Made by a program: the position numbers and the translations under genes
Shown: positions 11,730 to 23,205 of the stretch, one piece after another
Numbering within the stretch: position 1 is the first letter of the stretch
How the letters are laid out: every line of letters starts with the position of its first letter
Assembly: GCA_963662175.1 (NCBI GenBank)
Contig: OY759214.1
Span: 97,984,115-98,048,114 of the forward strand
Source: Aradus depressus
Lineage: Eukaryota; Arthropoda; Insecta; Hemiptera; Aradidae
DNA length: 64,000 nt
Reading direction: 5' to 3'
Notes under the pieces: model-generated
What the model saw: only the letters and a program-made list of their open reading frames with translations
What the model was told of the DNA's origin: nothing
Database searches by the model: none

Positions 11730-12134
11730 TAAAACCTTACCCATATGAAGAACGAAGTATCAGTTACTGGTCCGGACCAGACCATCAACAGGCTGGCCAT
11801 CAATATAAGACTAATTCCAACTCTCTTATTATTATTTATTAATTTATTTATTGATCCATCCTCATAAAATCTTAAAATCAATAAATTTAAAAAAGTTACG
11901 AGTTTGACCTTTCGTGGATGTGTAAACATCAGTTCCAATCAGTGTATGGCATCAATAAAGTCACGATTAATCAGGTTTTTTTTTTCTAATAATTTTTTTC
12001 TTACAATTTTGTAATATATTTTATATATATTTGTGCTGAATGCTTTCAATAGTCTCACAACCGAATAATCAGGATCTTGTGTGTTAATTAAAAAGAAAAT
12101 GAAAATTATATAATAGAAGGAAAAAAACAGTAGT

Positions 12135-12740
12135 GGGTGAATGATCATCAATGTACTTCCCCAGCACAAGTAGCTCAATTACGTTTTTGCTCTCCCTCCA
12201 AACTCAATTGACCCTTTGGGCTAAAACACAAAATTTGACTTACATAGTGGCTTCTGAATCCACATACTAAATTTTGTGACGATACATTACATTGGGATTT
12301 TTGAGTTGAACCCCCTTTTGATCTTCTTCCCCCCCCCCCCCCCCCCTTCATCGGCTGATTTCGCTGAATAATTATAGGTGTCGTCTTTACAGGGCTTTGA
12401 ATTTACATATGAAATTTGGTGTCAATACATTTGTCACAACGGCAGTTATTAAACATTTTGGTGTTAAGCGACCTAATCCCCCCCTTCCTACCATTGACCG
12501 ATTCGTCTGAAAATCAGTAGCTGACGTTTTTAGAGAATTCTGAAAACACATATAAAATTTCGTGTCGATACATTCATTATATTGGGAATTATCGCATTCA
12601 AATACAAATATAGACATTTTTTTTTCATATTTAGAATCTGAAGTTTGGAAAATATAAAATTTCGTTGAAAACACTGCATCGAATTTCTGTCCGATTATAT
12701 AACTTCCCCTATACTTCGTATAGTTGAGGAAATAAAACGC
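12135..12740 (-). repeat. Family A copy, minus orientation, near complete
   Basis: On the plus strand it runs from ATGTACTTCCCCAGCAC and TTTTTGCTCTCCCTCCAAAC through repeated GATACATTCATTATATTGGG modules. It ends at the terminal repeat TCGAATTTCTGTCCGATTA, ACTTCCCCTATACTTCGTAT. A 17-bp C-run interrupts it near 12331-12347. At least three internal modules can be counted. Confidence 0.8.
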
Positions 12741-12857
12741 AAAAACCGCGAATTTGTTCATGATTCGATACATAACTTTCTCTATAGCGGAGTAGATAAA
12801 TAATATGAACAGAAAATCATGTATGTATGTATTTTTAGGTTCTGTTCATAATATTTA

Positions 12858-13204
12858 GGTTAGGTTAGGTTTTATGACTCATGCCCGGGCTTTAACTAGG
12901 AGGTCATATCGCCTACTATCAGAGCGCTCTTTCGTCACTCTAGTGGACATGAGCCCAACTCTACTGTGGGAGTCCTAAATTTTGCCTACCCTAAATTTTT
13001 ATTCACCTTAGGGCAGGGGTTTTTAACGAGTACCTGACATCGTACAGGCTCGGAACCATCGCTTAACATCCCATCCGAAGGACGCCGTGCTCAAGTTTAT
13101 TTTACCTCCCAGATAAAATAAACTAAGGGCCTCGGTCGGGTTTCGAACCCACGATCTTGAGCTCAGAAGACAAGCACGCATACCACTGAGCTACCGTCGC
13201 CCTC
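12858..13204 (-). mobile_element. tRNA-derived SINE with 12-bp target-site duplication
   Basis: A complete minus-strand copy of 347 bp. Its 5' end is at 13204 (GAGGGCGACGGTAGCTCAG on the minus strand) and its 3' tail is GGTTAGGTT on the plus strand. The 12-bp duplication TCATAATATTTA lies at 12846-12857 and 13205-13216, which fixes both ends. The tail bases are TTAGG units, the arthropod telomere motif. Confidence 0.95.
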
Positions 13205-13216
13205 TCATAATATTTA

Positions 13217-14325
13217 TGTTTTCCAACAAAAGCGGAAATGACACTCTATTCGGACAAACAACTAACCTTCTACCACTAATTTTATGTAATTGCAATAAAT
13301 TATAAATGAAAGTTCCTCATAGAGGATGCCTTGACCACTTAGCCATGACGAAGCCGGTTAATCGGTGTTCCCGTGTATGGAACTTTGAAATATTTGTACT
13401 TTTAACCTACAAAGTAAAAAGTAACAATTAATTTATGAGTAGATAAAATCTTCAGGTAACATGAATAGGTAACTATGGCTTCAGTTAAAAATAAAACATA
13501 AAATTGTTCTTTATTTAAAAGCACCTAATAATTATTTTTATAATTTCATTGTTCTGTTAATTACAAAGTTTCGATTTCAATTAAAGATAAACTTAATTGT
13601 TCCTAGCTGCATTAAAAATATGCTCATAACTATCTGTCAATAAAAAATAAAAAATTCCCAACTATTATAAAAATTATTGTCTTGCATAACTAAAACTATT
13701 ACTAGAAGAATAACATTCTGTAAGTAAATTATGCTTTGGAATTTTCGAAATCAGACATTCAACTTAAGGGGAAAGTTGACAACAACCAGAAAATTCCAAT
13801 AGTCGTAAAATACGTTTCCTGGCTACCCAGAAGTTTACCTTCTTATATCTATAGTACAAGGGTACCGCTTATTTAATGACCTAATCAAAAATATTTTCAA
13901 GTAAAAGTTGTAGAGAAAACTTAAATACATATTTTATATGAAATATGATTTTTTGCAGGTCGTCCGGTTCTCGAGATACGAAAGCTATAAGCCCTCTTGA
14001 AATGTAGTTTTGAAACATTTATTTTAGACGTTTTCTTGATTTACCCGAAAACAGTTAGTCCTGTCGAAAAATTAACTCCTACCAAAAATGTTCCTTATAA
14101 AATTTCCAATAGCTAATAAGTCTTTACATTTGAGATAGGATCAATACGACAAAAGTTTTAGCGCCCCGAAGAAAGTAAACTAAATGTCTTTAAGGAATAT
14201 ATCCAAGTAATGTTTAAATCGTAACACATAGCAATTAAAATTATTGGTAGTTTTTGAAAATTTTAATAATGAAGAAAAAAATAAAATATTTATGATGGTG
14301 GACATTACAGGACTTTTTACACCAA
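13217..14325. other. 1.1 kb AT-rich, nothing recognised
   Basis: No coding potential above chance and no match to the other repeat families in the window. Confidence 0.5.
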
Positions 14326-14329
14326 CCAC

Positions 14330-14510
14330 GCTTACAGATCTATTTCTCTATATACAATAATTCCCGATAGTATATATTCATCGTTACGAAATTTTATATG
14401 TGTATCCAAATTCCCATAAAGACGACACTTATTGATTTTCAGACAAATCGACCAAAGGCATGGACAAGGAGGGCTTAACACAATAATGCCAGTATGTAAC
14501 AAATTTGTGA
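14330..14510 (+). repeat. Family A internal fragment
   Basis: Shows AATTCCCGATAGTATATATT, ACGAAATTTTATATGTGTAT, GACGACACTTATTGATTTTC and ACAAATCGACCAAAGGC in Family A order. Confidence 0.7.
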
Positions 14511-14769
14511 GGGGGAGAGTGACCTGTGCAAAAGTCGTTAGTATAAAAGTCCTGCTATGGGCATATCATATATATATATACATACATATTGTTAGCGCAA
14601 CAACAAGAAAATAGCTAGATGTACAAAAATAGGATTAAATCCAAAGTAGGATTAGAATACATCTTTGAACAAAATTCAAATACATATTTTAACAAATATA
14701 TATGTTCCTGGCCGGAATCACCAAATTCTATGTTAATAAATAACATAGACTAGATTTTGAAAAATGATA

Positions 14770-15140
14770 TAATTATATTTCATTTCAAATACAAGGGCCA
14801 GTCGGCGTAGTTAAAAGGAAAAACAAAAATAAACAAAGTTAACTCTCCTGATGTGGAGGGGTGAATGTGGAAGATGGGCGGATGAACTGATCTCCAAACA
14901 AGGCCGAGAAGATCTGGGAGTAGGCTGAGGACGCCGTCACACCAGATGAGCCAAGTACCAGACTTCAGAGGTCCACGGAAAGGCGATCCGGATTGACGAG
15001 AGAAAGTCGGCGGGTTGGTGGCCTTGAGAAGTGCCCTGATGTCAACAGGCTGAAGGACCATGGAAGACTATCTGTCCAACACTGACCAGCGGTCATAACA
15101 CGAACTATTCCCCACTCCCCCACATTCATAGGCTCCTCCC
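14770..15140. other. GC-richer island of unknown nature
   Basis: About 370 bp with base composition clearly above the surroundings. Minus-strand frames stay open for 93 and 68 codons, but I find no recognisable motif. It could be a fragment of a retroelement coding region or an old SINE/LTR piece. I cannot decide. Confidence 0.35.
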
Positions 15141-15344
15141 ACAAATTGTTAATATGATGTAATATAAACATAAGAATAAATTACATGAGTAATATTGACC
15201 ATAGTTATTATGATAATAATATTAATAATTATTAGAATAATTAATGGAAGAAAACTTAAGAAAAAATACCTCTACAAAAAATCAAAAATTAATTAAATGT
15301 TGCGCTAACACATATACATATATAAAAATATATATATATATATT

Positions 15345-15715
15345 TCACTTCTCCAGTTCAACGAAATTCAGGGGAAGTTATAAAATTTGCCAGGAAAAAT
15401 GTCTCTATGTGTATGTGAAGATATAAAAGTTATCGGGAGTTATCATGTGAATCCAGAACACTCTAAACATAACACCTATCAATTTTCAGCGTAATCAGCC
15501 GAAGAGGAAGGGATAATCATAGGGGGGCTCAATCCAAAAACCCCAATAACTGCCGATGTAATGAATATATCGACATAAAACTTAGTATGTGGATTCAGAA
15601 GTCACTACTATTTAGTTCTAGCTCAAACGGTCGATTGGCTTTGGAGGGAAAGAGAAAACGTAATTGATTAATTCGTACTGAAAAAGTACATAGTCGGTGA
15701 TTCACTATTTTTTTT
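15345..15715 (+). repeat. Family A copy
   Basis: Starts with a decayed terminal repeat (ATTCAGGGGAAGTTATAAAA). It continues through TTATCGGGAGTTATC, CACCTATCAATTTTCAGCG, CCCCAATAACTGCCGATGTA, AACGGTCGATTGGCTTTGG, GAAAACGTAATTGATTAATT and CGGTGATTCACT. Confidence 0.75.
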
Positions 15716-15749
15716 TATTATTATATTTTTTTTTTTTTTTGTATAAGTC

Positions 15750-16240
15750 TATTGTTTGCTTCATGTCACTTGGTGTTCCGCCAAGGCAAGCATCTCCTAG
15801 ATCCGGCTCTGTCTAATTGTCCTCAATTCGAGGTCGGAAATATTTAGACTTTGAAAGTAAGTTCTGTAGATACCTAGGGGGGTTGAAACAGGAATCCAAA
15901 GTTCCTCTATAATAATAAAATTGATTCAAGATACATTGAAAGTAAGTAGAGGTACCTCGCCTGGTTCTCATTCGTCGAATACCTAGCATACATAAGTTAT
16001 GGTTCTGTTCGACCGGCTCTATCTAACTATAGACCTTATCTGGTGTCTTATCCTTCCGACAGCTTCCTTCGTCTTCTTTCTTCATTATATATAACTCCTC
16101 TCTGACGGAAGTTGGACCTGCGTTACTAACTTTCCGTTATTTTGACTATACCTACCTCAGTGTCACAGGGGCGGATGTAAGGGGTCGCGCAGGTTGGAGT
16201 CGCGAGGAGCTTCACGTTCCAGAGGATTCTGAATCACTGT
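15750..16240. other. Unassigned moderately GC segment
   Basis: Contains CCTAGATCCGGCTCTGTCTA and a later CCGGCTCTATCTAACTATAG, i.e. a short internal direct repeat (about 15798 and 16013). It also has a TATATATAACTCCTCTCTGA block. An LTR-like origin is possible but no pair is seen. Confidence 0.3.
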
Positions 16241-16364
16241 GAGAAGGAAAATGAGAAAAAAGGAAAAAAAAATAATTGTTTTTTTTGGTGAATAACAACG
16301 TTAGAGGATGCTTCATTATATATTGGATAAAAGGGATTGTCCTGTTAAAATGTGTTTTATTTCT

Positions 16365-17290
16365 TTACTTTTTTCTTCCTAAACTATACAAAGTGTAGAG
16401 GAAATTAAGTAATCGGTGAAAAATTCGATGTGGAGTTTTCAACGGAATTTCCTGTTGTCCGACCTCTAGATTCCTAATATGAAAAAAAAAGTCTGTCTGG
16501 CTGTGTGTCTGTGAACACGATAACTCCCGACGGAATGAATGTATCGACACGAAATTTTATATGTGTATCCAGAACGCTCTTAGGACAACGCCTATTGTTT
16601 TTCGGCCAAATCGACCAAAGAGAAGAGATGATTAAGGGAGAGGCTTAACACAAAAACTTGAATAACTGCCGATAGAATGAATGTATCGACATGAAAGGGC
16701 GCCGGTAACTCAGTGGTATGCGTGCTTGTCTTCTGAGCTCAAGAACGTGGGTTCGAAACCCGACCGAGGCCCTTAGTTTATTTTATCTGGGAGGTAAAAT
16801 AAACTTAAGCACGCCGTCCTTTGGATGGGACGTTAAGCGATGGTCCCGAGCCTGTACGATGTCAGGTACTCGTTAAAGACCCCTGCCCTAGGTGAATAAA
16901 AAAGGGTAGTCAAAATTTAGGACTCCCACAGTAGAGTCGGGCTCCAGAGTGACGAAAGAGCGCTCTGGTAGTAGGCGATATGACCTCGTAGTTAAAGCCC
17001 GGGCATGAGTCATAAAACCTAACCTAACCTCGACATGAAATTCCATAAGTGTGAACATATATAAATTTTCTATGTTTATCTAAAATTCCATAAGGACGAG
17101 ACCAAATCGGCCGAAGAGAAAGGCGGGATCAGAGGATGGGCTCAAGTCAAAAACCTTAAATACTGCGATGTATCAATATGAAATTTGACTCAATTATTAT
17201 TTATAACCAAAATAAGACATTTGGTAGAGGGAGGGCGAAAAATTATTTGATTAATTAGTGCGTGATTCATCGACGACTTTTCTAAAATCT
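16365..17290 (+). repeat. Family A copy split by a SINE
   Basis: Family A runs from the terminal repeat (ACAAAGTGTAGAGGAAATTA near 16388) to 16696. It is interrupted by a SINE (16697-17030) and resumes at 17031 with CGACATGAAATTCC, ending near GATTCATCGACGACTTTTC. This gives relative ages: Family A is older than the SINE insertion. Confidence 0.85.
16697..17030 (+). mobile_element. tRNA-derived SINE with 10-bp target-site duplication
   Basis: Begins GGGCGCCGGTAACTCAGTGG and ends CATAAAACCTAACCTAACCT. The duplicated target CGACATGAAA occupies 16687-16696 and 17031-17040 inside a Family A copy. The B box GGTTCGAAACC is intact. About 20 bp of the body are missing near 16943 relative to sister copies. 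Confidence 0.95.
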
Positions 17291-18149
17291 ATTTTGAAAC
17301 ACAACTTTTTTCTTATTCATTTATTCCAGATAGTCCATTAGTATAATAATTAATATTTTTTTTATTTTTTTGTTAAGATCTAAAGTTTGTTTAAGATGAA
17401 TTATTTACTCTATTAAATAGATAAAGAAGGTCTACTAGAAGAAAAAATTAATTGAAACATAATTAAAGGTTGAGGAAGCTCTCTCACTATCCTCCATCAC
17501 TGTAAATTATTCGATGTAAATACAGTGAGCCCACCCTGAGTTTGTGTTCCTTAAATGATATCAGTCGTTTACAACAGTTTAGGAGAGGAAAACATGACAT
17601 TTGTGTTATCAAGAACAGCCAAAAACCATTTATAAATAATAGCATTCATATATATTGTATAAATAAAATATCATTTCTGAAACATAAATACAAATGGTCA
17701 TTATAATTGATTATCACTAGAACGTTAGAAATTTTTTTTTTTTTTTTTTCGAATAGTTTAAATAAAATAAACTGTGAATTTTGTTAAAATATGTTGTAAA
17801 TTTTGTTAAAATATAGACAATTTATACAGTATCATTTAGAGTCATCATAATTTCTAGAAGTAGCGGCTTCTTTCATTATAATTCTGAAATGGAAGTCAAA
17901 TTGTGCTACTTAAATGAATTATAATCCGTAACATATACTAAATTTATACTGAATTTCTTTAAAATTTAATGAAATTATTAATTGTGTTGCTCTGCTAAGA
18001 GAAAAAACTTTAGAGAGCTAATTCTTAAATTTAAGGAGATTTTCCAACAAAAAAAAGAGGTAGCTCACAGGTAGATATTTTATATATTATTATTAATATA
18101 TATTAACTATAATCTAGTTAACATTTACACAACCTAGAATAAAAAATAA
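17291..18149. other. AT-rich, nothing recognised
   Basis: Contains a 20-bp T-run near 17730 and a short duplicated AATTTTGTTAAAATAT at about 17777 and 17797. No gene is visible. Confidence 0.5.
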
Positions 18150-18298
18150 CCTTGTGGATGGGTTGTTCCAAGCTTGTATGATATCAGGTAGCCTACCCTA
18201 AGTAGGTACCTAAATCTAGGTTGGCAATATATAGGTCTCCCTACATAGATTCAGGCTCATGTCCAAGAGAGCGACGAAAGAGCACTCTGGTAGTAGAC
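18150..18298 (+). mobile_element. SINE 3' fragment
   Basis: Decayed body pieces appear in SINE order: TGGATGGG, GCTTGTATGATATCAGGTA, CAGGCTCATGTCCAAGAG, GCGACGAAAGAGCACTCTGG and TAGTAGACGG. The copy is truncated directly against a Family A copy. Confidence 0.7.
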
Positions 18299-18735
18299 GG
18301 ACAAGTTATGCAATCGGTCAGAAATTCGATGCGGAGTTTTCAATGGAATTTCATATTTTCTCACCCACAGATTCCAAAAATAAAAAAAAATTCTATGTAT
18401 GTGTCTATGAACACGATAAAATCGACACCAAATTTTATGTGTGTGTTCAGACACCTATAAGAACAAAAACTATCGATTTTTTCGCCAAATCAGCCAAAGA
18501 GAAGGAGGAGGCTTTACTCAAAGACGACACTTATCAATTTTCAGAGGAATCGATCTAAGGGACTCAACTCAAAAACTCTAATAACGGGGAAGTGAAAAGT
18601 TAATCGATTCATTCGTTATTCTTCCTGGGCAAGTTCACTGACCGTGATTCATTTTTAAAATTTTTGTAATTAAGTCAGAAAACATGAAATTACAATCAAA
18701 ATTCTATATCGAATTTCTTCCCCTATACTGTAGAG
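18299..18735 (+). repeat. Family A copy
   Basis: Opens with AAGTTATGCAATCGGTCAGA and AATTCGATGCGGAGTTTTC, carries ACACGATAAAATCGACACC and GACGACACTTATCAATTTTC, and closes with the reverse terminal repeat TCGAATTTCTTCCCCTATAC near 18730. The inner modules are shortened. Confidence 0.75.
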
Positions 18736-18829
18736 ATACGAAGCCGAAGAAAAAAACATATTTTGTGTTAGGAAACATTTTTGTATTTTTTGACATGTGT
18801 TTCCGTTTCTGTTGTATGTTTATACTTGT

Positions 18830-19045
18830 TCCGTTTACAGTTTGAAAGAAGTGCCACATGGTGGTCTGGGGTCATGGCAATATTGCCGTAATCCCATGTG
18901 CTGGCCATGTAAGTGGCATTGTGCTCCGTCTGCTGGGGTCTCAACATCGGGCTTACACCCAAGTGGTTAATAATATACCCAACCAGCTGTCTAGGACTTC
19001 TTCTATCTCAGGACTCTCTTCTTCCTGGGAGGGCCTTCTGTATTA
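18830..19045. other. GC-richer segment of unknown nature
   Basis: About 215 bp, e.g. TGGTGGTCTGGGGTCATGGC and a later CAGCTGTCTAGGACTTCTTC. Short frames are open on both strands, but no domain or repeat family is recognised. Confidence 0.3.
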
Positions 19046-19059
19046 CTTTCCTAAATTTA

Positions 19060-19820
19060 AAAAGTATAGATGAAGTTATGTAATTGCTTAGAAATTCAAT
19101 GTTGAATTTTCACAGGAATTTCATGTTTCCCGATCCCCTGATTCAGTACTAACACAGAACGAATTAATCAATTAACTTTTGGCCACCCCTCCAAAAGACG
19201 ATCATTTAAGCTAATATTCAGTAGTTTATTCATTGGGCTCCTAAATCTTCATACGAAATTTTCTGTCGATAAATTCATTACGTTGGCAGTTATTAGAGTT
19301 TTAGAATTGAACCCCCTTCCCCTAGGCTGATATCGCTGAAAATTAATAAGTGTTTTCCTTATGGTTGAGCCTTGAAGTTGAGCTCTCCCTCTGATTCTCC
19401 CATTGCCCAATTTGACTGAAAACCGATAGGTGTTGTCCTAATGGAGTTCTGATCACACATTTAAAATTGTGTGTCGGTACTCGCATTCTATCTGTAGTTA
19501 CTAGAGTTTTTCTGTTAAACCTACCCCCCTAACCCCCTTAAGTCGATTTGGCTGAAAATCAATAGGTTTCGTTCTTGGAGGCTTCTGGATTCACATATAA
19601 AATTTTGTGTTAATACACTCATTCTGTCGGGAGTTATCGTGTTCACAGACACACACAAGCAGATAGAAATTATTTTTTCATACTAGAAAGTACCACCTAC
19701 ATTGTCGGTAATTTTTTTTTTCCATTTTTTGAATAATGAGGTTAGAAAACATGAAATAATGGTGAAAACTTGAAATCGAATTTCTAATCGATTACACAAC
19801 TTCCCCTGTACACCGTAACT
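19060..19820 (-). repeat. Family A copy with both terminal inverted repeats
   Basis: The left end (GTATAGATGAAGTTATGTAA, TTGAATTTTCACAGGAATTT) and the right end (TCGAATTTCTAATCGATTAC, ACAACTTCCCCTGTACACCG) are inverted versions of each other over about 60-70 bp. The interior is in minus orientation with three to four copies of the GATAC-TTCATT...GGCAGTTATTAGAGTTTT module. At about 760 bp this is one of the most complete copies, and it shows that the family is TIR-bounded. Confidence 0.85.
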
Positions 19821-19829
19821 GGGGATGTA

Positions 19830-20225
19830 ATACTAATGTCAAGAGCCTTATTATTCCTGCTGTCTGTTCCTGTATATTATCTACTTCCATATTAGGATTT
19901 ATAAAATAGCGGTGGAAATGATCTTCTTTTACTGCTCCGAGACATTTGTATTTCAAATCACTTCAGCAAATTAAACTTCTCCAGGCTTTATAATAACTTT
20001 CGTATTAGCAAATCCTCAAAAGGTTGTTGTTTCTAAGGGTTGTCTTCACTTTCATCCAAATTTTAACGACTAAAACATCTAAATGGATTGTTTTTTGTTT
20101 GTTTTTTTCTTCCTCGAATGAGCTGGGTAGAGATGCTTCATTAAAAATAATGGATTTTTCGATGAAAATTACTGATTGAAATTTACCGAATAATAAATTA
20201 TGGTTTACAGTTATAGTCATTACTG
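19830..20225. other. AT-rich, nothing recognised
   Basis: No gene or known repeat is visible. Confidence 0.45.
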
Positions 20226-21000
20226 TAAAAAACAAATAAGTCACCGGTGAATCACCGGCAATGTACCTAGTATGAATTAATCGGCTGTTTTCGCTATATC
20301 TCCAAAACCAATCGATTGTTTGGGCTAAGAATCAATGGTAGAATCACGTAAGTCCCTTCAATAAAAGAATTGCGTACGCCCTTCTGCCAATTGTATGGAA
20401 TACATGTTGTCCTTAAGGGGTTTTGAACTTAAATATAAAATTTCATATCGATACGTTCATTACATCATGTTTCCCGACCTTCTATCTTCATATGTCTCTG
20501 TGAAAGATAACTCCAAATAAAATTAATGATATCGACACAAAATTGTATTTATTTCTAGAACCCCCTATGGTCGACATCTATACATTTTTAGCCAAATCTG
20601 TCAATGTGAAGGGGTGATTAGGGGAAGGCGTTAACACAAAAACCCTAATAACTCCCTGTGTAATGAATATATCGACACAAATTAATTAGTTTGAGGATTC
20701 AGTACTCAAGTATTGATAATTATAATTAGCCAAAAACAGTCAATTCGTCTAGAAGGGAGAGAGGAGCCTAAAGAAGGCCAGTTGTCCTTTAACAGCTGTG
20801 CTGTGTGGGTGGGATGAACCACTGATTATGACGCTGTTGTGTTGAAAAGCGGTTCTGGTCTAAAATAAAACAGTGGGAAGACAACGTATTTTATTTCTAT
20901 GAGAAATCTCGTCCCACAACATCTTATCACAAATGGAGAGAGAAAACTTAATTAATTCGTTCTGAGGAAGTACATTGCAGATGATTCACCGACTTTTTTT
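20226..21000. repeat. Two head-to-head Family A pieces with an insertion
   Basis: 20226-20470 is minus orientation (GAATCACCGGCAATGTACCT first). From about 20473 plus-orientation modules follow (CCCGACCTTCTATCTTC to TCTAGAAGGGAGAG). These are interrupted by an unrelated repeat around 20785-20930 and resume with GGAGAGAGAAAACTTAATTA, finishing at GATTCACCGAC (20993). Confidence 0.7.
20847..20925 (+). repeat. Dispersed repeat shared with 48635-48720
   Basis: About 80 bp is similar to 48635-48720 in the same orientation. Shared blocks are AAATAAAACAGTGG, AAGACAACG, TTCTATGA and AAATCTC-TCCCACA. It lies within a larger insertion into a Family A copy. Its identity is unknown; it looks like the end of a transposable element. 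Confidence 0.65.
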
Positions 21001-21358
21001 TTTTTTCATTTTTGGAATCATTGGACCGGAAAACTCCGGAAGTTACTTAAAGCCCCTAATATCTCCCTTGTATTATTTTCAGGTAGGTGTTTCACAGTTT
21101 TCTCAAAGTTTTCCACATTTTCACAGACATCTAAAGGTAAATAAATGTTATTTTAAAATAACTGTCTCTGCCAACTTACAGCATGAAATGTTTTCATAAC
21201 TAATTGAAAGTTTCTTGGTTTCGGACAAGATTCACCTCATATAAAAATTATTTTCTCCTAAAACCAATTAAAAAATATATTTGTGATCAGCTGAGCCAAG
21301 TTTTCCTCTATTATTAGTTCATTTTTTTTTTTTTGTCGGTGTATTTCATATTAAAAGG

Positions 21359-22265
21359 TTTTTTTATAGTTTAATTTTACCAGACTCTCTAATATTTCAA
21401 GTAAGATACATTATTTCCTGAGAAAATTCATGGTAGTTATTGTGACTCCTGCCCGGACTTTAACTGTGAGAGCTGACACAGCTTTAACTGTGAGAATTGC
21501 TTTCTACCTCTTCATAACTCTGGTGGACTTGAGTCTGGGTAAAGAGTCTTTAACGGATAGCTGAGATGGTAAAGGCTAGGGATCATCGATTAACGTCCCA
21601 TCTGAAGGACGGAGTGCTCGTTTTTTTATAGTTTAATTTTACCAGACTCTCTAATATTTCAAGTAAGATACATTATTTCCTGAGAAAATTCATGGTAGTT
21701 ATTGTGACTCCTGCCCGGACTTTAACTGTGAGAGCTGACACAGCTTTAACTGTGAGAATTGCTTTCTACCTCTTCATAACTCTGGTGGACTTGAGTCTGG
21801 GTAAAGAGTCTTTAACGGATAGCTGAGATGGTAAAGGCTAGGGATCATCGATTAACGTCCCATCTGAAGGACGGAGTGCTCAAGGTTTAAAAAAAAGTAA
21901 AAACATGTTTTGACTATTTTCGCGTTGATGTCTGTGTGTGTGTGAACGTAATGAATATATCGATACATTATTTCCTGAGAAAATTCATGGTAGTTATTGT
22001 GACTCATGCCCGGACTTTAACTGTGAGAGCTGACACAGCTTTAACTGTGAGAATTGCTTTCTACCTCTTCATAACTCTGGTGGACTTGAGTCTGGGTAAA
22101 GGGTCTTTAACGGGTAGCTGAGATGGTAAAGGCTAGGGATCATCGATTAACGTCCCATCTGAAGGACGGAGTGCTCAAGGTTTAAAAAAAAGTAAAAACA
22201 TGTTTTGACTATTTTCGCGATGATGTCTGTGTGTGTGTGAACGTAATGAATATATCGATATGAAA
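21359..22265. repeat. Nested tandem triplication of a SINE-containing segment
   Basis: A segment containing a minus-strand SINE remnant (TGCCCGGACTTTAACTGTGA ... GGTGGACTTGAGTCTGGGTA ... CGTCCCATCTGAAGGACGG) occurs three times. The first two copies are offset by 262 bp. The second and third are offset by 296 bp and share a further CAAGGTTTAAAAAAAAGTAA to GAATATATCGATA stretch after the SINE remnant. Copies are nearly identical, so the duplications are recent compared with the decayed SINE inside. CTTTAACTGTGAGA is itself duplicated within each unit. Confidence 0.9.
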
Positions 22266-22269
22266 TTTT

Positions 22270-23085
22270 ATATCTAAAATCAAACTATTAAGATAGCATC
22301 TTGTAGTCGTGCGAGGCACACGGGCGGTCAAATTTAAGCCCTTAATAGGAGCGGCCGTTCTAATTGTTCATCTTCTTATTTTAAATCTATCGTTAATAAA
22401 GCCAAATATAGACAAGAGAACAAAAAGAAACCGAAACCAAGGGAAAAAGCAAAATAAATTAATTTGGGAAAAAAAAGGAAATATGGGTAATCAAAAGACA
22501 CCCTACTTTTGTAGAGAGACTGACTGGCCTTTCGTTATTATCCATCGAAAGAGATCTCTTGAATTATATTTACACAAAACGTGCTGTAGAAAATTTTGCT
22601 TCAATTAAGTGCCGGAAGAGCTATGCTTTGATTACAATTTACTTTTATTTATAAATGACTATTTGTGATAAATGTTTCTAGTTTATTTGAAAAAAAAATT
22701 GACTTATGTTCCTTAAAAACTAATTTACTAAAGTAAAAATTGTGTTCTTAAACAAAATCTATTATTATGTTGTTGTTTTTTTATTACCTACATCAAAGTT
22801 TATTATATAATGTACATTTTATATGTACATATATGTGATTTTATTACTTATCATTATTATGTACATACGTAATAATTATGTTTAGTAGTTCATAATACAG
22901 TCTGAAAATAAAATATTGTTGTCGTTACACATATTATTAACTTCCTTACTCAAATATTTATTTATAACTTATTCGAAATGTAAAGGGGAAAAACATAAAA
23001 ACATTTGGGTACTTTAAATGTGGAGGGGGGGGGGCGGCGTTATCGTTATTTTCACATGGGCGACCAATACTCGTTGCACAGCCCT
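22270..23085. other. No supported gene
   Basis: Starts with a short GC patch (GTGCGAGGCACACGGGCGG, about 22309) and continues AT-rich. The 99-codon frame beginning there has no recognisable domain. Confidence 0.4.
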
Positions 23086-23089
23086 GTTG

Positions 23090-23205
23090 CGAGGATCAAT
23101 ATGAGGGTACAGAAGTCCCTATATAAGTCAACTATTGATTCTCAGCCTAAATGATCGACTGGATTTAGAGAGAGAGTGGAAACTTCTTGATTAATTCGTG
23201 CCATG
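23090..23205 (+). repeat. Family A 3' fragment
   Basis: Shows ACAGAAGTCCCTATATAAGT, CAACTATTGATTCTCAGCC, AATGATCGACTGG and GGAAACTTCTTGATTAATTC in Family A order. Confidence 0.65.

Noticed and set aside
14780..15171. Gene on the minus strand in the GC-richer island
   Set aside because: Two overlapping frames are open but neither shows a domain. Kept only as an unassigned island.
22309..22608. 99-codon frame
   Set aside because: Short hydrophobic stretch followed by a Lys/Asn-rich part. No recognisable family and no supporting context.
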